Assembly: GCA_943333275.1 (NCBI GenBank)
Contig: CALQSQ010000027.1
Location: 1 to 57,010, forward strand
Reading direction: 5' to 3'
Source of the DNA: Akkermansia muciniphila
GTDB lineage: Bacteria; Verrucomicrobiota; Verrucomicrobiia; Verrucomicrobiales; V1-33
DNA length: 57,010 nucleotides
In this document: in pieces, positions 7,273-15,642 of the stretch
Layout of the letters: each line of letters starts with the position of its first letter
Numbering within the stretch: position 1 is the first letter of the stretch
The notes under the pieces: generated by a model
Database searches by the model: none
What the model was told of the DNA's origin: nothing
What the model saw: the letters and a program-made list of their open reading frames with translations, nothing else
Position numbers and translations under genes: made by a program

Positions 7273-8214
7273 ATGATTCCAACGCTAAAAGTCTTCAGCG
7301 GCACCGGCCATCCCAAACTAGCCGACGGTATTTGTCAAAATCTCGGCATTCCCCGGTCCGATGTCACCGTAACCTCCTTTCCGGATGGGGAAACGTTCGT
7401 CAAGATCAACGAAAACGTCCGCGGCAGTGACCTCTTCATCGTGCAGCCGACCTGTCCGCCGACTAATCACAACATCATGGAACTGCTCATCATGGTGGAT
7501 GCCGCGCGTCGCGCCAGCGCCGACCGCATCACCGCCGTGCTTCCATTTTATGGCTATGCCCGGCAGGACCGGAAAGATCAACCGCGCGTGCCCATCACCG
7601 CGAAACTGGTCGCGAACCTCCTCGTCGCCGCCGGCGTCAACCGGGTGCTGGCGATTGACCTTCACGCTGGGCAAATCCAGGGATTCTTCGACATCCCCGT
7701 GGATCACCTTTATGCCGGACCGGTCATCATCAAATACTTGAAGGCCCAGGGATTCTACGGAGATGATGTGGTGGTGGTCTCGCCGGATGTGGGAGGAATC
7801 AAAATGAGCTATGCCTTCGCCAAGGCTCTGGGATCGGATTTCGCGATTGTCGCCAAGAACCGCCGCAGCGCCACCGAGGTCCAGGCGCACAGCCTCATCG
7901 GGGAAGTCGCGGGCAAGCGCGTCATCCTTGTGGACGATATGACCGAGACCGCGGGCACGCTCACGGCTGCGGCCAGACTGCTGCAGGAGCGCGGGGCCAA
8001 GGAAATTCGCGCCGGCGTCACGCATGCCATCATTGGTGAAATGGCCCTGAAGCGGCTGGCGGAATCGCCAATCACCGAACTCATTTGCACCGACACGGTG
8101 CCCATGGCCCACGGTCCGAATGTCACGACGCTCGGAATCGCCGACATGCTGGGCGAGGCCATCCGGCGGATTCACGATGGGGAAAGCGTCACCTCCCTGT
8201 TTGAAATCAAATAG
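7273..8214 (+). CDS. prs: Ribose-phosphate pyrophosphokinase (PRPP synthetase)
   Basis: This 313-aa cytosolic enzyme makes PRPP from ribose-5-phosphate and ATP for nucleotide, His and Trp synthesis. It has the normal length. Diagnostic features are FPDGETFVKI near residues 37-46, the ATP/flexible-loop segment GYARQDRK, the Mg-PRPP histidine region LAIDLHAGQIQGFFD, and the PRPP-binding loop VILVDDMTETAGTL. It appears to be a class I enzyme. The gene stands between the L,D-transpeptidase and a DUF1552 protein and is probably monocistronic. Confidence 0.97.
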   Translation: MIPTLKVFSGTGHPKLADGICQNLGIPRSDVTVTSFPDGETFVKINENVRGSDLFIVQPTCPPTNHNIMELLIMVDAARRASADRITAVLPFYGYARQDRKDQPRVPITAKLVANLLVAAGVNRVLAIDLHAGQIQGFFDIPVDHLYAGPVIIKYLKAQGFYGDDVVVVSPDVGGIKMSYAFAKALGSDFAIVAKNRRSATEVQAHSLIGEVAGKRVILVDDMTETAGTLTAAARLLQERGAKEIRAGVTHAIIGEMALKRLAESPITELICTDTVPMAHGPNVTTLGIADMLGEAIRRIHDGESVTSLFEIK

Positions 8215-8253
8215 CTGAGTCCGCGTTGGGGGAGTTGCGCCGGAGCATCAGCC

Positions 8254-8272
8254 GGGTGATCTTCGTTCACCC
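8254..8272 (+). terminator. Small stem-loop between prs and the DUF1552 gene
   Basis: GGGTGA-TCTTCGT-TCACCC forms a 6-bp stem with a 7-base loop, 40 bases after the prs stop and just before the next ATG. There is no T tract, so it may be a Rho-assisted end or a regulatory hairpin. Confidence 0.3.
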
Positions 8273-8288
8273 CACCCCCACCCAAGCC

Positions 8289-9608
8289 ATGAAATTAGAT
8301 TTCACCCGCCGTCGTTTCCTCCGCGGACTGGGCACGCTGATTGCGCTGCCGAGTTTTGAATCCCTGGCTGCCACGCAGGGCAAACCGCCACTGCGGATGG
8401 CTTTCATCTACTCGCCGAATGGCAAGAACATGCAGCATTGGAAGCCCACCGCCGAGGGCGCGGGATACGAACTCACCCGGGCCCTGAAACCACTGGCCAA
8501 TGTGAAATCGGAATTTCAAGTCATCACGGGCCTCGCACTCGACAAGGCGCGGGCCAATGGGGATGGCGGAGGGGATCACGCCCGGGCCAATGCAAGTTTT
8601 CTCACCGGATGCCAGGCGCGCAAGACCGCCGGGGATGACATCAAGGTGGGCGTCTCCGTGGACCAACTCGCCGCCAATGTCGTGGGCAGCCAGACCCGCC
8701 TTCCTTCTTTTGAACTAAGTTGCGATGAAGCCCGCCGGGCTGGCAACTGTGACAGCGGCTACAGCTGTGCCTATCAGTTTAATCTCGCCTGGAAATCAGA
8801 ATCGTCGCCCGTGTCGCCGGAGCGCGACCCCAAGCTGGCATTTGACCGGTTGTTTGGTGACAACAGCTTTGCCGATGAAGCGGCACTGGCCAGGGCCAAG
8901 CGTGAGTTTTACGACAAGAGCATTCTGGATTTTGTCATGGAGGACACGAAGACCCTGCAAAAGCATCTCGGTCGTTCGGACAATGCGAAGCTCGATGAAT
9001 ATCTGACCAGCATTCGCGAGATAGAACGCCGCATGACCAGTGCCGACAAGTTCGCCAAGGTGAACCTTCCCGATTACAAAAAACCCACCGGCATTCCCGA
9101 ATCCTACCAGGAGCACATCCGCCTCATGTATGACATGATGTGGCTGGCGTTTCAAACTGACACCACCCGCGTGAGCACCTTTCTGCTGGCGCACGATGGC
9201 AGCAACCGCGCCTTCCCGGAAATCGGTGTGGCCGACGCCCACCACGGCATTTCCCACCACCAGAACAATCCCGATAATTTGGAAAAGCTGGCCAAGATCG
9301 ATGAATTTTACAGCACCCAGCTGGCTTATTTCCTTGAAAAGATGAAAGCCACGAAGGAGGGATCCGGCACCCTGCTGGACAACTGCATGATCGTCTTCGG
9401 CGGCGGCATTTCCGATCCCGATCGCCACAATCATGAGGACCTTCCGGTGCTGCTTGCAGGCGGTGGCGGCGGCAAATTGCAGCGCGGACGCCACCTCGTG
9501 CTCAAGGGAGAGATTCCCTTGACCAATCTTTATCTGCAGATGCTGGAGATGATGGGCGTGAAGGCAGACCGGATCGGTGACAGCACCGGCAGGCTGGACG
9601 GGATTTAA
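8289..9608 (+). CDS. Tat-exported DUF1552 family protein
   Basis: This is a 439-aa protein of unknown biochemistry, typical of Planctomycetes and Verrucomicrobia. The ATG at 8289 gives a twin-arginine signal (TRRRFLRGLGTLIALPSFES); the in-frame extension to 8226 lies over the stem-loop. Recognisable DUF1552 stretches are MAFIYSPNGKNMQHW near the start, GDHARANASFLTG, and SRGxI-like geometry around SFELSCDEARRAGNCDSGYS. The C-terminal third carries HHGISHHQNN and MIVFGGGISDPDRHNHEDLP, which resemble metal-site and sulfatase-like features. DUF1552 genes are usually next to DUF1592/1588/1587 cytochrome genes, but no such partner is here. Its stop overlaps the stop of the convergent symporter gene (TTAA at 9605-9608). 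Confidence 0.88.
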   Translation: MKLDFTRRRFLRGLGTLIALPSFESLAATQGKPPLRMAFIYSPNGKNMQHWKPTAEGAGYELTRALKPLANVKSEFQVITGLALDKARANGDGGGDHARANASFLTGCQARKTAGDDIKVGVSVDQLAANVVGSQTRLPSFELSCDEARRAGNCDSGYSCAYQFNLAWKSESSPVSPERDPKLAFDRLFGDNSFADEAALARAKREFYDKSILDFVMEDTKTLQKHLGRSDNAKLDEYLTSIREIERRMTSADKFAKVNLPDYKKPTGIPESYQEHIRLMYDMMWLAFQTDTTRVSTFLLAHDGSNRAFPEIGVADAHHGISHHQNNPDNLEKLAKIDEFYSTQLAYFLEKMKATKEGSGTLLDNCMIVFGGGISDPDRHNHEDLPVLLAGGGGGKLQRGRHLVLKGEIPLTNLYLQMLEMMGVKADRIGDSTGRLDGI

Positions 9609-10882
9609 ATTTCCTCCACAGGCAGGCCCCCGGCTGTCTCAGGTGTTTTCCCATCGAGAATGCTGGAGACGGTGAGATCACCCATCACGTTGATGGCCGT
9701 GCGGCAGCGATCGAGAAACCAATCGACGGTGAGCAGCAGCGGAATGTAATCGAGCGGGAGTTTGGTGGCGCTGAAGACCGCCATCATGGTGACCAGGCCG
9801 GCCTCCGGAATTCCAGCGGCCCCCACGCTGGCAATCACCGCCATGACCACGATGATGAGCTGCTGCCCAAGTCCCAGATGCATGCCAAGAGCCTGGGCAA
9901 TGAAAAGCGCAGCCATGGCTTCGTAGAGGGCGGTCCCGTCATTGTTGAGATTGCCCCCGACCATCGTTCCCAGTCTCGCATTGGCTTCGCGCAGGCCGAT
10001 TTTCCCGCGGGCGCACTCGTAGGTGACCGGGAGCGTGGCGGTGGAACTGGCCGTGGAGAATGCCATGACGAGCGCGTCCGCTCCACCCTTGAAGAATCGA
10101 CCCGGTGGCACCCAGGAACCCAGGCGCAGTCTTGCCAGGTAAAAGGTGGCCTGCAACGCCAGTGCCATGAGCACGGCGATCACAAAATAGCCGAACCGTG
10201 CGAGGGCGGCGAAGCCCTCCTTCCCCACAACCGCGGCGACAACACAGAACACCGCCAGCGGCACAAAGAAGAAAATTCCGTGCAGGAGCTTGAGCACGAT
10301 TTGAAATACCGTGTCCAGCAGCTGCTCCACGACCACGACCCCTGCGGCATGTTCGGGGTGCCTGCGCACAGCACGAAGCGCAAAGCCAACGGCCAGCGCC
10401 ATGATGACCACGGCCAGGATGTCGTTTTCGACAAAGGGGCCGGCGACGCTTTTGGGGATGAGTTTGCGGATCAGATCATCGACAATGCTGAACTCGCGTT
10501 TGCTTTCCATCTTCGCATGGTCCGCCTCGCTCGGCGGTGTGAGGGCGGCCCCGTCCCCGGGTCGGAGCACATTGACCACGACGAGGCCGATGATAATCGC
10601 CATCAGCGTATTTGTAATCAACAGCCAGCCAAGTTTCATTCCGCTGCGACCGGAGATGACCGCGCGCAGCAGGGAGAGCGTGACCGCGACAAAGATCAGC
10701 GGCGTGGCCAGCAGTTGCAGGCCCTGCAGCACCATGCTGCTGACGATTTTCCACTCAGTCATTTTCTCCCCGAAGATTTTCCCCGCCACGAGGCCCAGCA
10801 CCAAGCCTGCAATGATCCAGCCAAAGAAGGGAAATCTCCGCCACCACGGCAGCGGGGCGGGAAGGGCGTCAGGGGTAATCAT
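9605..10882 (-). CDS. Dicarboxylate/amino acid:cation symporter (DAACS/SDF family)
   Basis: This is a 425-aa inner-membrane secondary transporter of the GltP/DctA type, importing C4-dicarboxylates or acidic amino acids with Na+ or H+. The family's Ser-rich reentrant hairpin (AFSTASSTATLPVT) and the unwound TM7 motif region (NLNNDGTALYEA, where the family has N-M/L-D-G-T) are visible, followed by GAAGIPEAGLVTM for the second hairpin. There are about eight hydrophobic segments, beginning FFGWIIAGLVLGLVAG. The length is normal. It converges tail-to-tail with the DUF1552 gene and follows the NERD-like gene by 30 bases, so it may be co-transcribed with it. Substrate specificity cannot be decided by eye. 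Confidence 0.93.
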   Translation of the reverse strand: MITPDALPAPLPWWRRFPFFGWIIAGLVLGLVAGKIFGEKMTEWKIVSSMVLQGLQLLATPLIFVAVTLSLLRAVISGRSGMKLGWLLITNTLMAIIIGLVVVNVLRPGDGAALTPPSEADHAKMESKREFSIVDDLIRKLIPKSVAGPFVENDILAVVIMALAVGFALRAVRRHPEHAAGVVVVEQLLDTVFQIVLKLLHGIFFFVPLAVFCVVAAVVGKEGFAALARFGYFVIAVLMALALQATFYLARLRLGSWVPPGRFFKGGADALVMAFSTASSTATLPVTYECARGKIGLREANARLGTMVGGNLNNDGTALYEAMAALFIAQALGMHLGLGQQLIIVVMAVIASVGAAGIPEAGLVTMMAVFSATKLPLDYIPLLLTVDWFLDRCRTAINVMGDLTVSSILDGKTPETAGGLPVEEI

Positions 10883-10912
10883 GGCGCAAAGGAAGACGCG
10901 CCCGGGGATAAA

Positions 10913-11695
10913 TCAACTGGCAGCGTAGCGCTCGAGGAGCGTGCATAATTCGATCACCTGCTTGGGTTCCAGGACCGAGGGAAGATCGCTCAGCCTTTGC
11001 AGGAGCAAATTCTCATTCAGTACCCAGACCGGGTTTGCTTCATGAGGGGAGACGATTCTCCAGGATGGAAAGACCAGCACGGGTTGGATGGAAATGGTGT
11101 CGAGCCCGGCTTTCGACAGCAGATGGTAAGCCTGCATCGTGGCCCGCTGGGCCTGCTGCTGCGGATTTCCGAGCAGAGGCGTGCCGCCCAGGGTGAGCGA
11201 TCCATCAGTCCCTTCCTCAATCACCTGCGGGGCGTCACCGAGCCGGCTGATGTGGCGGGCGGTGAGGCAATAGACCCCGGCCGGACCCACGATCATCGTG
11301 CCCAGATGATTGTTCTCGCCATCATTAACGCGATGAAACACATACCATCCGCGTGCGGAGAGTTGCTGGAGGGCATTTTGATAATTGCGTGCGGAGGCGG
11401 CCTCCAATTTAAGGGCATTCAGCCGGGGAATCATCATGCTGATGCGTATGATGGCATAACCGATCAGGCAGCCGCCGATAACGCTGAAAATGAGCGGATG
11501 AGGCTCCCATTTAAACAACCAGTGAATCCACTGGTAGGCCATGATGGTGAGCACAAAGACACTCACAGTGAGGTACTCCGTGATTGTGCCAAGAACTTTG
11601 GAGCGTTCTTGGCGACGCGGCACCTCGTCCAGTAGGGAGAATTCCGGCTGGTCGAGATCGCGCCAGGTTGAGGTTATTTTGGGGGGAGTTTTCAA
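10913..11695 (-). CDS. Membrane protein with a divergent NERD-like domain
   Basis: This is a 260-aa protein with two predicted membrane helices (about 37-60 and 66-85), then a cytoplasmic domain of about 170 residues. GWYVFHRVND (residues 116-125) and GTMIVGPAGVYCLTARHISR (residues 132-151) resemble the core of nuclease-related (NERD) domains, where the pattern is I-D-x-h-V-V-G-P-x-G-V-F-x-I-E-x-K. Here the Asp is missing and E-x-K reads T-A-R, so nuclease activity is unlikely. It lies 59 bases after the TIM-barrel gene of the sugar ABC operon and may be its last gene. The function is unknown and the NERD call is tentative. Confidence 0.6.
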   Translation of the reverse strand: MKTPPKITSTWRDLDQPEFSLLDEVPRRQERSKVLGTITEYLTVSVFVLTIMAYQWIHWLFKWEPHPLIFSVIGGCLIGYAIIRISMMIPRLNALKLEAASARNYQNALQQLSARGWYVFHRVNDGENNHLGTMIVGPAGVYCLTARHISRLGDAPQVIEEGTDGSLTLGGTPLLGNPQQQAQRATMQAYHLLSKAGLDTISIQPVLVFPSWRIVSPHEANPVWVLNENLLLQRLSDLPSVLEPKQVIELCTLLERYAAS

Positions 11696-11753
11696 GCACG
11701 GATGCTTAGCCTAACATCCACCCGAATGCTAAGAAGATTTTCGTAAACCTTGG

Positions 11754-12857
11754 TTATTTTCGCCCCATTCCCAAAGTCTCCCTGCAATAGACAATACTGC
11801 GTTCCAGTTCTGCCAATTGATAGGATTGTTCGGATTGATCGTGTTCCGGACCCTCCTTCGCTTTGAATGGAGGGATCGGCTTGCCACGCTCCGCCAGTTC
11901 CTGAAAGCGCACCAACCCCTGGGCGCGCACCGTTTCATAGCCCGGCCAGAAGGTGGATTCTTTGTAATTGAAGCCTTTTGAGAAGCCGGAAATAATTTCC
12001 AGCACAAACGGCTGCTCGGGCATCAGTTCCTTCCAGCGGCTCGCGATGGCCTTGAAGTCCACCACGCCCTCGCCCACTGCCGTCCAGGCGACCACCGCAC
12101 CGTGATCATCCTTCCAGACCATCGAATCGCGGATGCCGCTGGCCAGGACATGCGGTGCCAGCGCTTCCACGCAGGTCATGGGATCCTCGAGCGTCCACGT
12201 GGCGTTGCCGGTATCCAGGGTGGCACCAATGAAGTCCGGGCCGGTTTCCTCGATCAACTGGAGGAGTTCCCACCCCTGCATATCCCCGGCATGATTTTCG
12301 ACGGCAAATTTTACGCCATGATCCTTTGCATACCCCTTCACCTCGCGCAGGACCGCAGCCATGTCCTTGATGCGTGCGGAAATCCCCCCGGGCGTCTTGC
12401 GATCCTCCATGAATCCAAGCACGCAGCGCGCCACCGGGGTGCCCAGATCATGCGCCACGCGGACCAGCAGTTTGGCGTGCTCGACGGCGGTGCCGCGTTT
12501 GTTGGAAAATTTGGTCGAGGTCGGGCACAGACTCAGGGTGCCGGCGATGAGTTCGATGCCGTCACTTTTCGCCTGGGCGCTGATTTCCTTGAGATGGGGC
12601 GTTTCGATGCTTTCATAGGAATCCAGATCGGAGATCATTAGCACATCCACCTTTTGCTTCGCGGCATACTCCAGCAGCTTGCCGGCCTTCCAACCGAGTG
12701 CCCGGATGGAGAAGTTATCGAATCCCAGTTTGATCCGTGGGGATGCGGCGGCGGATGCGCCACTCACTCCGAGGGCGGAGGCTCCGGTGGCGAGCACGAT
12801 TCCTTCAAGACAGGCGCGGCGGGTAATGTTGTTGTACATTCGCGACCAGAGCATCAA
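11754..12857 (-). CDS. Exported sugar phosphate isomerase/epimerase-like TIM-barrel protein
   Basis: This is a 367-aa protein of the xylose-isomerase-like TIM-barrel family. The N-terminus (ITRRACLEGIVLATGASALG) is a twin-arginine-type signal; the inner Met at 12839 (MYNNITRRACLEG) gives a more usual n-region than the one at 12857. Barrel landmarks with likely metal ligands are FAVENHAGDMQGWELLQLI, IGATLDTGNATWT (Asp/Asn), SGIRDSMVWKDDHG, and VGEGVVDFKAI with FVLEIISG at the end. Exported members of this family are very common in Verrucomicrobia and probably act on sugars or inositol-like compounds. It follows the sugar ABC ATPase gene by 50 bases, consistent with use of the imported sugar. 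The real substrate is unknown. Confidence 0.85.
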   Translation of the reverse strand: MMLWSRMYNNITRRACLEGIVLATGASALGVSGASAAASPRIKLGFDNFSIRALGWKAGKLLEYAAKQKVDVLMISDLDSYESIETPHLKEISAQAKSDGIELIAGTLSLCPTSTKFSNKRGTAVEHAKLLVRVAHDLGTPVARCVLGFMEDRKTPGGISARIKDMAAVLREVKGYAKDHGVKFAVENHAGDMQGWELLQLIEETGPDFIGATLDTGNATWTLEDPMTCVEALAPHVLASGIRDSMVWKDDHGAVVAWTAVGEGVVDFKAIASRWKELMPEQPFVLEIISGFSKGFNYKESTFWPGYETVRAQGLVRFQELAERGKPIPPFKAKEGPEHDQSEQSYQLAELERSIVYCRETLGMGRK

Positions 12858-12907
12858 TTCCGGCCAGGTGGCAACGGGAAATGTAATCTTCCAGCCCCTG
12901 CGGCACT

Positions 12908-14392
12908 TCAGTGCTCCGCATGCACACCGGTGGCCAGACTCATGACGGCGGCCTCGGTCATCTGGGTGCGGTCGAGTTCTCCGGTGATGCGGCCCTCGTG
13001 CATGACCAGCACGCGGTCGGAGATTCGGAGAATTTCCTCGAGTTCACTGGAAATGAAAAGGATCGCAGCCCCGGCGGCGGCCATGGATTCGATCACGCCG
13101 TAAATTTCGCTTTTCGCCCCGACGTCAACCCCTCGCGTGGGCTCATCGAGCAGGAAAACGCCGGGTTTGTTGACGAGCCATTTGGCGATGGCCACCTTCT
13201 GCTGATTGCCGCCGGACAACTGGCCGACAGCTTTGAAAACGTCAGTGGTGCGCACGCCCAGTCGCGTGCGCATTTCATTGGCGGTGGTGGTGATGGCTCC
13301 ATCCTTCACGAATCCGGCGGTCTGAAATTTATCCAGTCCGGCCATCGCCACATTATCCCGGATGGGCATTTCCACAATGATGCCCTGGGCCTTGCGATCC
13401 TCCGGCACAAAGGCCAGGCCCGAGGCAATGGCATCGGAGGGTTTGGCAATGGTGACCTTCTTTCCGTCCACCCGAATCTGCCCGGCAACGGCGGGATCGA
13501 TGCCAAAGAGTGCCCGCGCAACATCCGTGCGCCCCGCTCCCACCAACCCGGCCATCCCCACGATCTCCCCGGCCCGCAATTCGAAGTCGATTTCATGCTT
13601 GGGCAGGCGTTGAATGCGCAGTCCCTTGACCTCCAGCCGGACGTCGCCGGCGGTGGTGGCTTGTTTGTCCGGCAGCACCAGATCGCGACCGACCATGAGG
13701 CTGACGATTCGATCGCGCGTAATCTCATTTTTCTGCAGTTCACCGCTGAATTTGCCATCGCGCAGCACGATGACGCGATCGGCAATTTCCGAAACCTCGG
13801 CCATGCGATGCGAGATAAACACGATGCACAGGCCCTTGGCGCGGAGCTTGCGGACCAGAAGAAACAACCGGTCCGTCTCCGTCTGACTCAGACTGCTGGT
13901 GGGTTCATCCATGATCAAGAGTCGCGCATCCTGGCTGAGGGCCTTGGCGATTTCGACCATCTGCTGATGACCGATGGAAAGGTCCCCGACCAGCGTTTCC
14001 GGCGTAAAGGTCATGCCGAGGTCATCCAGCAACTGCTGGGTTTTCCGGTGCATTTCCCCGCTTTTGAAAAATCCCGCAACACTGGGTTCACGGCCCAGAA
14101 AGACATTGGCCGCCACGCTGAGATTCTCCGCCAGGTTCAATTCCTGATGAATGAAAGCGATGCCCAGGGCCGAGGCGGCGCGGACATCGGGAATTTTCAC
14201 TTCTTTGCCCTCCCAGAAAATTTTGCCTTCGTCGGGCGGATGAACACCTGCCAGCGCTTTCATGAGCGTGCTCTTGCCGGCACCATTCTCGCCCATGACG
14301 GCGAGGACTTCGCCGGATCGGAACTCGGCGCTCACATCGTTCAGCGCATGGACGCCAACGAAACGTTTATGGAGATGTTCGGCGCGGAGCAT
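12908..14392 (-). CDS. Sugar ABC transporter, double ATP-binding protein (RbsA/MglA/XylG type)
   Basis: This 494-aa protein carries two ABC domains, the architecture of CUT2 sugar importers. Domain 1 is complete: Walker A GENGAGKST (34-42), signature LSIGHQQ (138-144, the G as I) and Walker B LLIMDEP (158-164). Domain 2 has the degenerate Walker A typical of the family (GLVGAGRT, 282-289), signature LSGGNQQ (392-398) and Walker B VFLLDEPT (412-419). It drives import of a monosaccharide together with a periplasmic binding protein (next gene upstream, 90-base gap) and a membrane permease. No permease gene is in the window, which is unusual for this operon type. Confidence 0.95.
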   Translation of the reverse strand: MLRAEHLHKRFVGVHALNDVSAEFRSGEVLAVMGENGAGKSTLMKALAGVHPPDEGKIFWEGKEVKIPDVRAASALGIAFIHQELNLAENLSVAANVFLGREPSVAGFFKSGEMHRKTQQLLDDLGMTFTPETLVGDLSIGHQQMVEIAKALSQDARLLIMDEPTSSLSQTETDRLFLLVRKLRAKGLCIVFISHRMAEVSEIADRVIVLRDGKFSGELQKNEITRDRIVSLMVGRDLVLPDKQATTAGDVRLEVKGLRIQRLPKHEIDFELRAGEIVGMAGLVGAGRTDVARALFGIDPAVAGQIRVDGKKVTIAKPSDAIASGLAFVPEDRKAQGIIVEMPIRDNVAMAGLDKFQTAGFVKDGAITTTANEMRTRLGVRTTDVFKAVGQLSGGNQQKVAIAKWLVNKPGVFLLDEPTRGVDVGAKSEIYGVIESMAAAGAAILFISSELEEILRISDRVLVMHEGRITGELDRTQMTEAAVMSLATGVHAEH

Positions 14393-14482
14393 GAGTTGGG
14401 GGAGTGAGGGAAAAGGGAGAGTGAGAAAGTAAGGCGCGTGGGAATGAAGCCATATCCATCAATCCCTCGGGCCGGCCCGTGG

Positions 14483-15526
14483 CTATTTCCCAAGTTCCTC
14501 AATCACGCCTGCCCGTCGCTGTTTGGCATTCAGGGCGTCCAGGGAGCCAACGGCGATGATGAGTTTGCCTCCGTTGGGGAGTTGCTTCTTGATGAACTTG
14601 CCCATCTCACGGCCGGCATCCGTGTTGTTCGTGCCGATGTAGAAACGGCGCTTGCTCTTGGGGGCGTCGCTGTCGTGGCAGATGAGTGGCATGGTTTCGG
14701 CGACCTTGTTGAGGATTTCGGTCTGGTTGTCTGGCTCGATCGGGCTGATGGCCACGCCCTTGAAGTCGCCTTTTTGCAGGATGTTTTGGAGGACGCGATT
14801 TTGATCCGAGGCATTGCCACTGGTAGGGGTCAGAAACTCGGCAATGATTCCGAGGTCAGCGCCCGCCTTGCGCAATCCGGCGTCCGCGTAGCTCCAGAAA
14901 TCGCTGCTGTTGTTGACGACGAAGGCGAATTTTGGGGAACCGGCGGGTGCGGGCGCTGCTGCGGCGGCACCGGCCTTCAGTTCGGCCAGTTTGGCCCGGA
15001 ACTCCTCCATGTTTTCCTTCGTGAGGATTTTGCCTGGCACGGGAATCGCCTTGTCGGCGTCGAGTTTGACGTCCTTGCCATCGATCACGTCCTTGAGGTA
15101 TTTCATGGATTGATAGCCAAATTCATAAGGCTGCTGGGCGAAGGTGCCGTCGCAGTTTCCCGCAGAAATGGCGGCGATGGTGGAGGGGTCCTCATCAAAG
15201 GCGAAGACGCGGATTTTACCCTCCTGGGATTTTGTTTTCAGAGCCTCAAGGATTTGCGGGGCATTGTAGGACCACAGACCGACGAAGGCGGTGATGTCCG
15301 CATTATGTTTGGTGATGGCATTTTCCGCCTGACGCTTGGCCTCGGTCTGGTCGCGGCCATCAATGAGCGTTTCGATGATAGTAAACTTGCCAACCGTAAT
15401 CGGCTTCGAGGGATCCCCCTCCCAGGGTTTTCCGGGGGCAGCAGTTTCGGACTTTTTACAGGAGATCAGGCCTGAGAGGCTCAGGGAGCCGAGGAGAACG
15501 ACGGAGAGAAGAGTGGAGCGTTTCAT
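14483..15526 (-). CDS. Sugar-binding lipoprotein of the RbsB family with circularly permuted lobes
   Basis: This is a 347-aa periplasmic solute-binding lipoprotein (lipobox LISC, Cys23). The halves are in reversed order compared with RbsB. Residues 43-183 correspond to the usual C-terminal half: KFTIIETLIDGRDQTEAKRQ, then FVGLWSYNAPQ, the FAFDED strand, the TFAQQPYEFGY ligand loop and the end strand KILTKENMEEF. An Ala/Pro linker follows (about 185-198, AGAAAAAPAPAGSP). Residues 199-347 are the usual N-terminal half: KFAFVVNNSSDFWSYADAG, GVAISPIEPDNQTE, CHDSDAPKSKRRFYIG and AVGSLDALNAKQRRAG, ending at ELGK. All expected ligand-site segments are present once. It is the first gene of the operon with the double ATPase, so it is likely functional. 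A recognised permuted family member is not known to me. Confidence 0.88.
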   Translation of the reverse strand: MKRSTLLSVVLLGSLSLSGLISCKKSETAAPGKPWEGDPSKPITVGKFTIIETLIDGRDQTEAKRQAENAITKHNADITAFVGLWSYNAPQILEALKTKSQEGKIRVFAFDEDPSTIAAISAGNCDGTFAQQPYEFGYQSMKYLKDVIDGKDVKLDADKAIPVPGKILTKENMEEFRAKLAELKAGAAAAAPAPAGSPKFAFVVNNSSDFWSYADAGLRKAGADLGIIAEFLTPTSGNASDQNRVLQNILQKGDFKGVAISPIEPDNQTEILNKVAETMPLICHDSDAPKSKRRFYIGTNNTDAGREMGKFIKKQLPNGGKLIIAVGSLDALNAKQRRAGVIEELGK

Positions 15527-15642
15527 GCAACGTCTCTCCTAGAGAATTATCCGGCGGGTGCAAAGCATAAAATTCCGCCAATTCACGGCCTGGCGAGCCA
15601 GAAATCGCCTGACATTGGCTCAGCCGCATCCACAAATGCACC

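Noticed and set aside
9878..10948. Plus-strand 356-aa ORF
   Set aside because: It is antisense to the symporter gene; His/Arg/Gly-rich composition with no motif.
12911..14407. Plus-strand 498-aa ORF
   Set aside because: It is a mirror of the double ATPase gene, whose Walker and signature motifs are unambiguous.
14930..14980. Frameshift or assembly join inside the binding-protein gene
   Set aside because: The frame is continuous, the Ala/Pro segment is a typical linker, and every ligand-loop segment occurs once. Reads would still be needed to exclude a mis-assembly fully.
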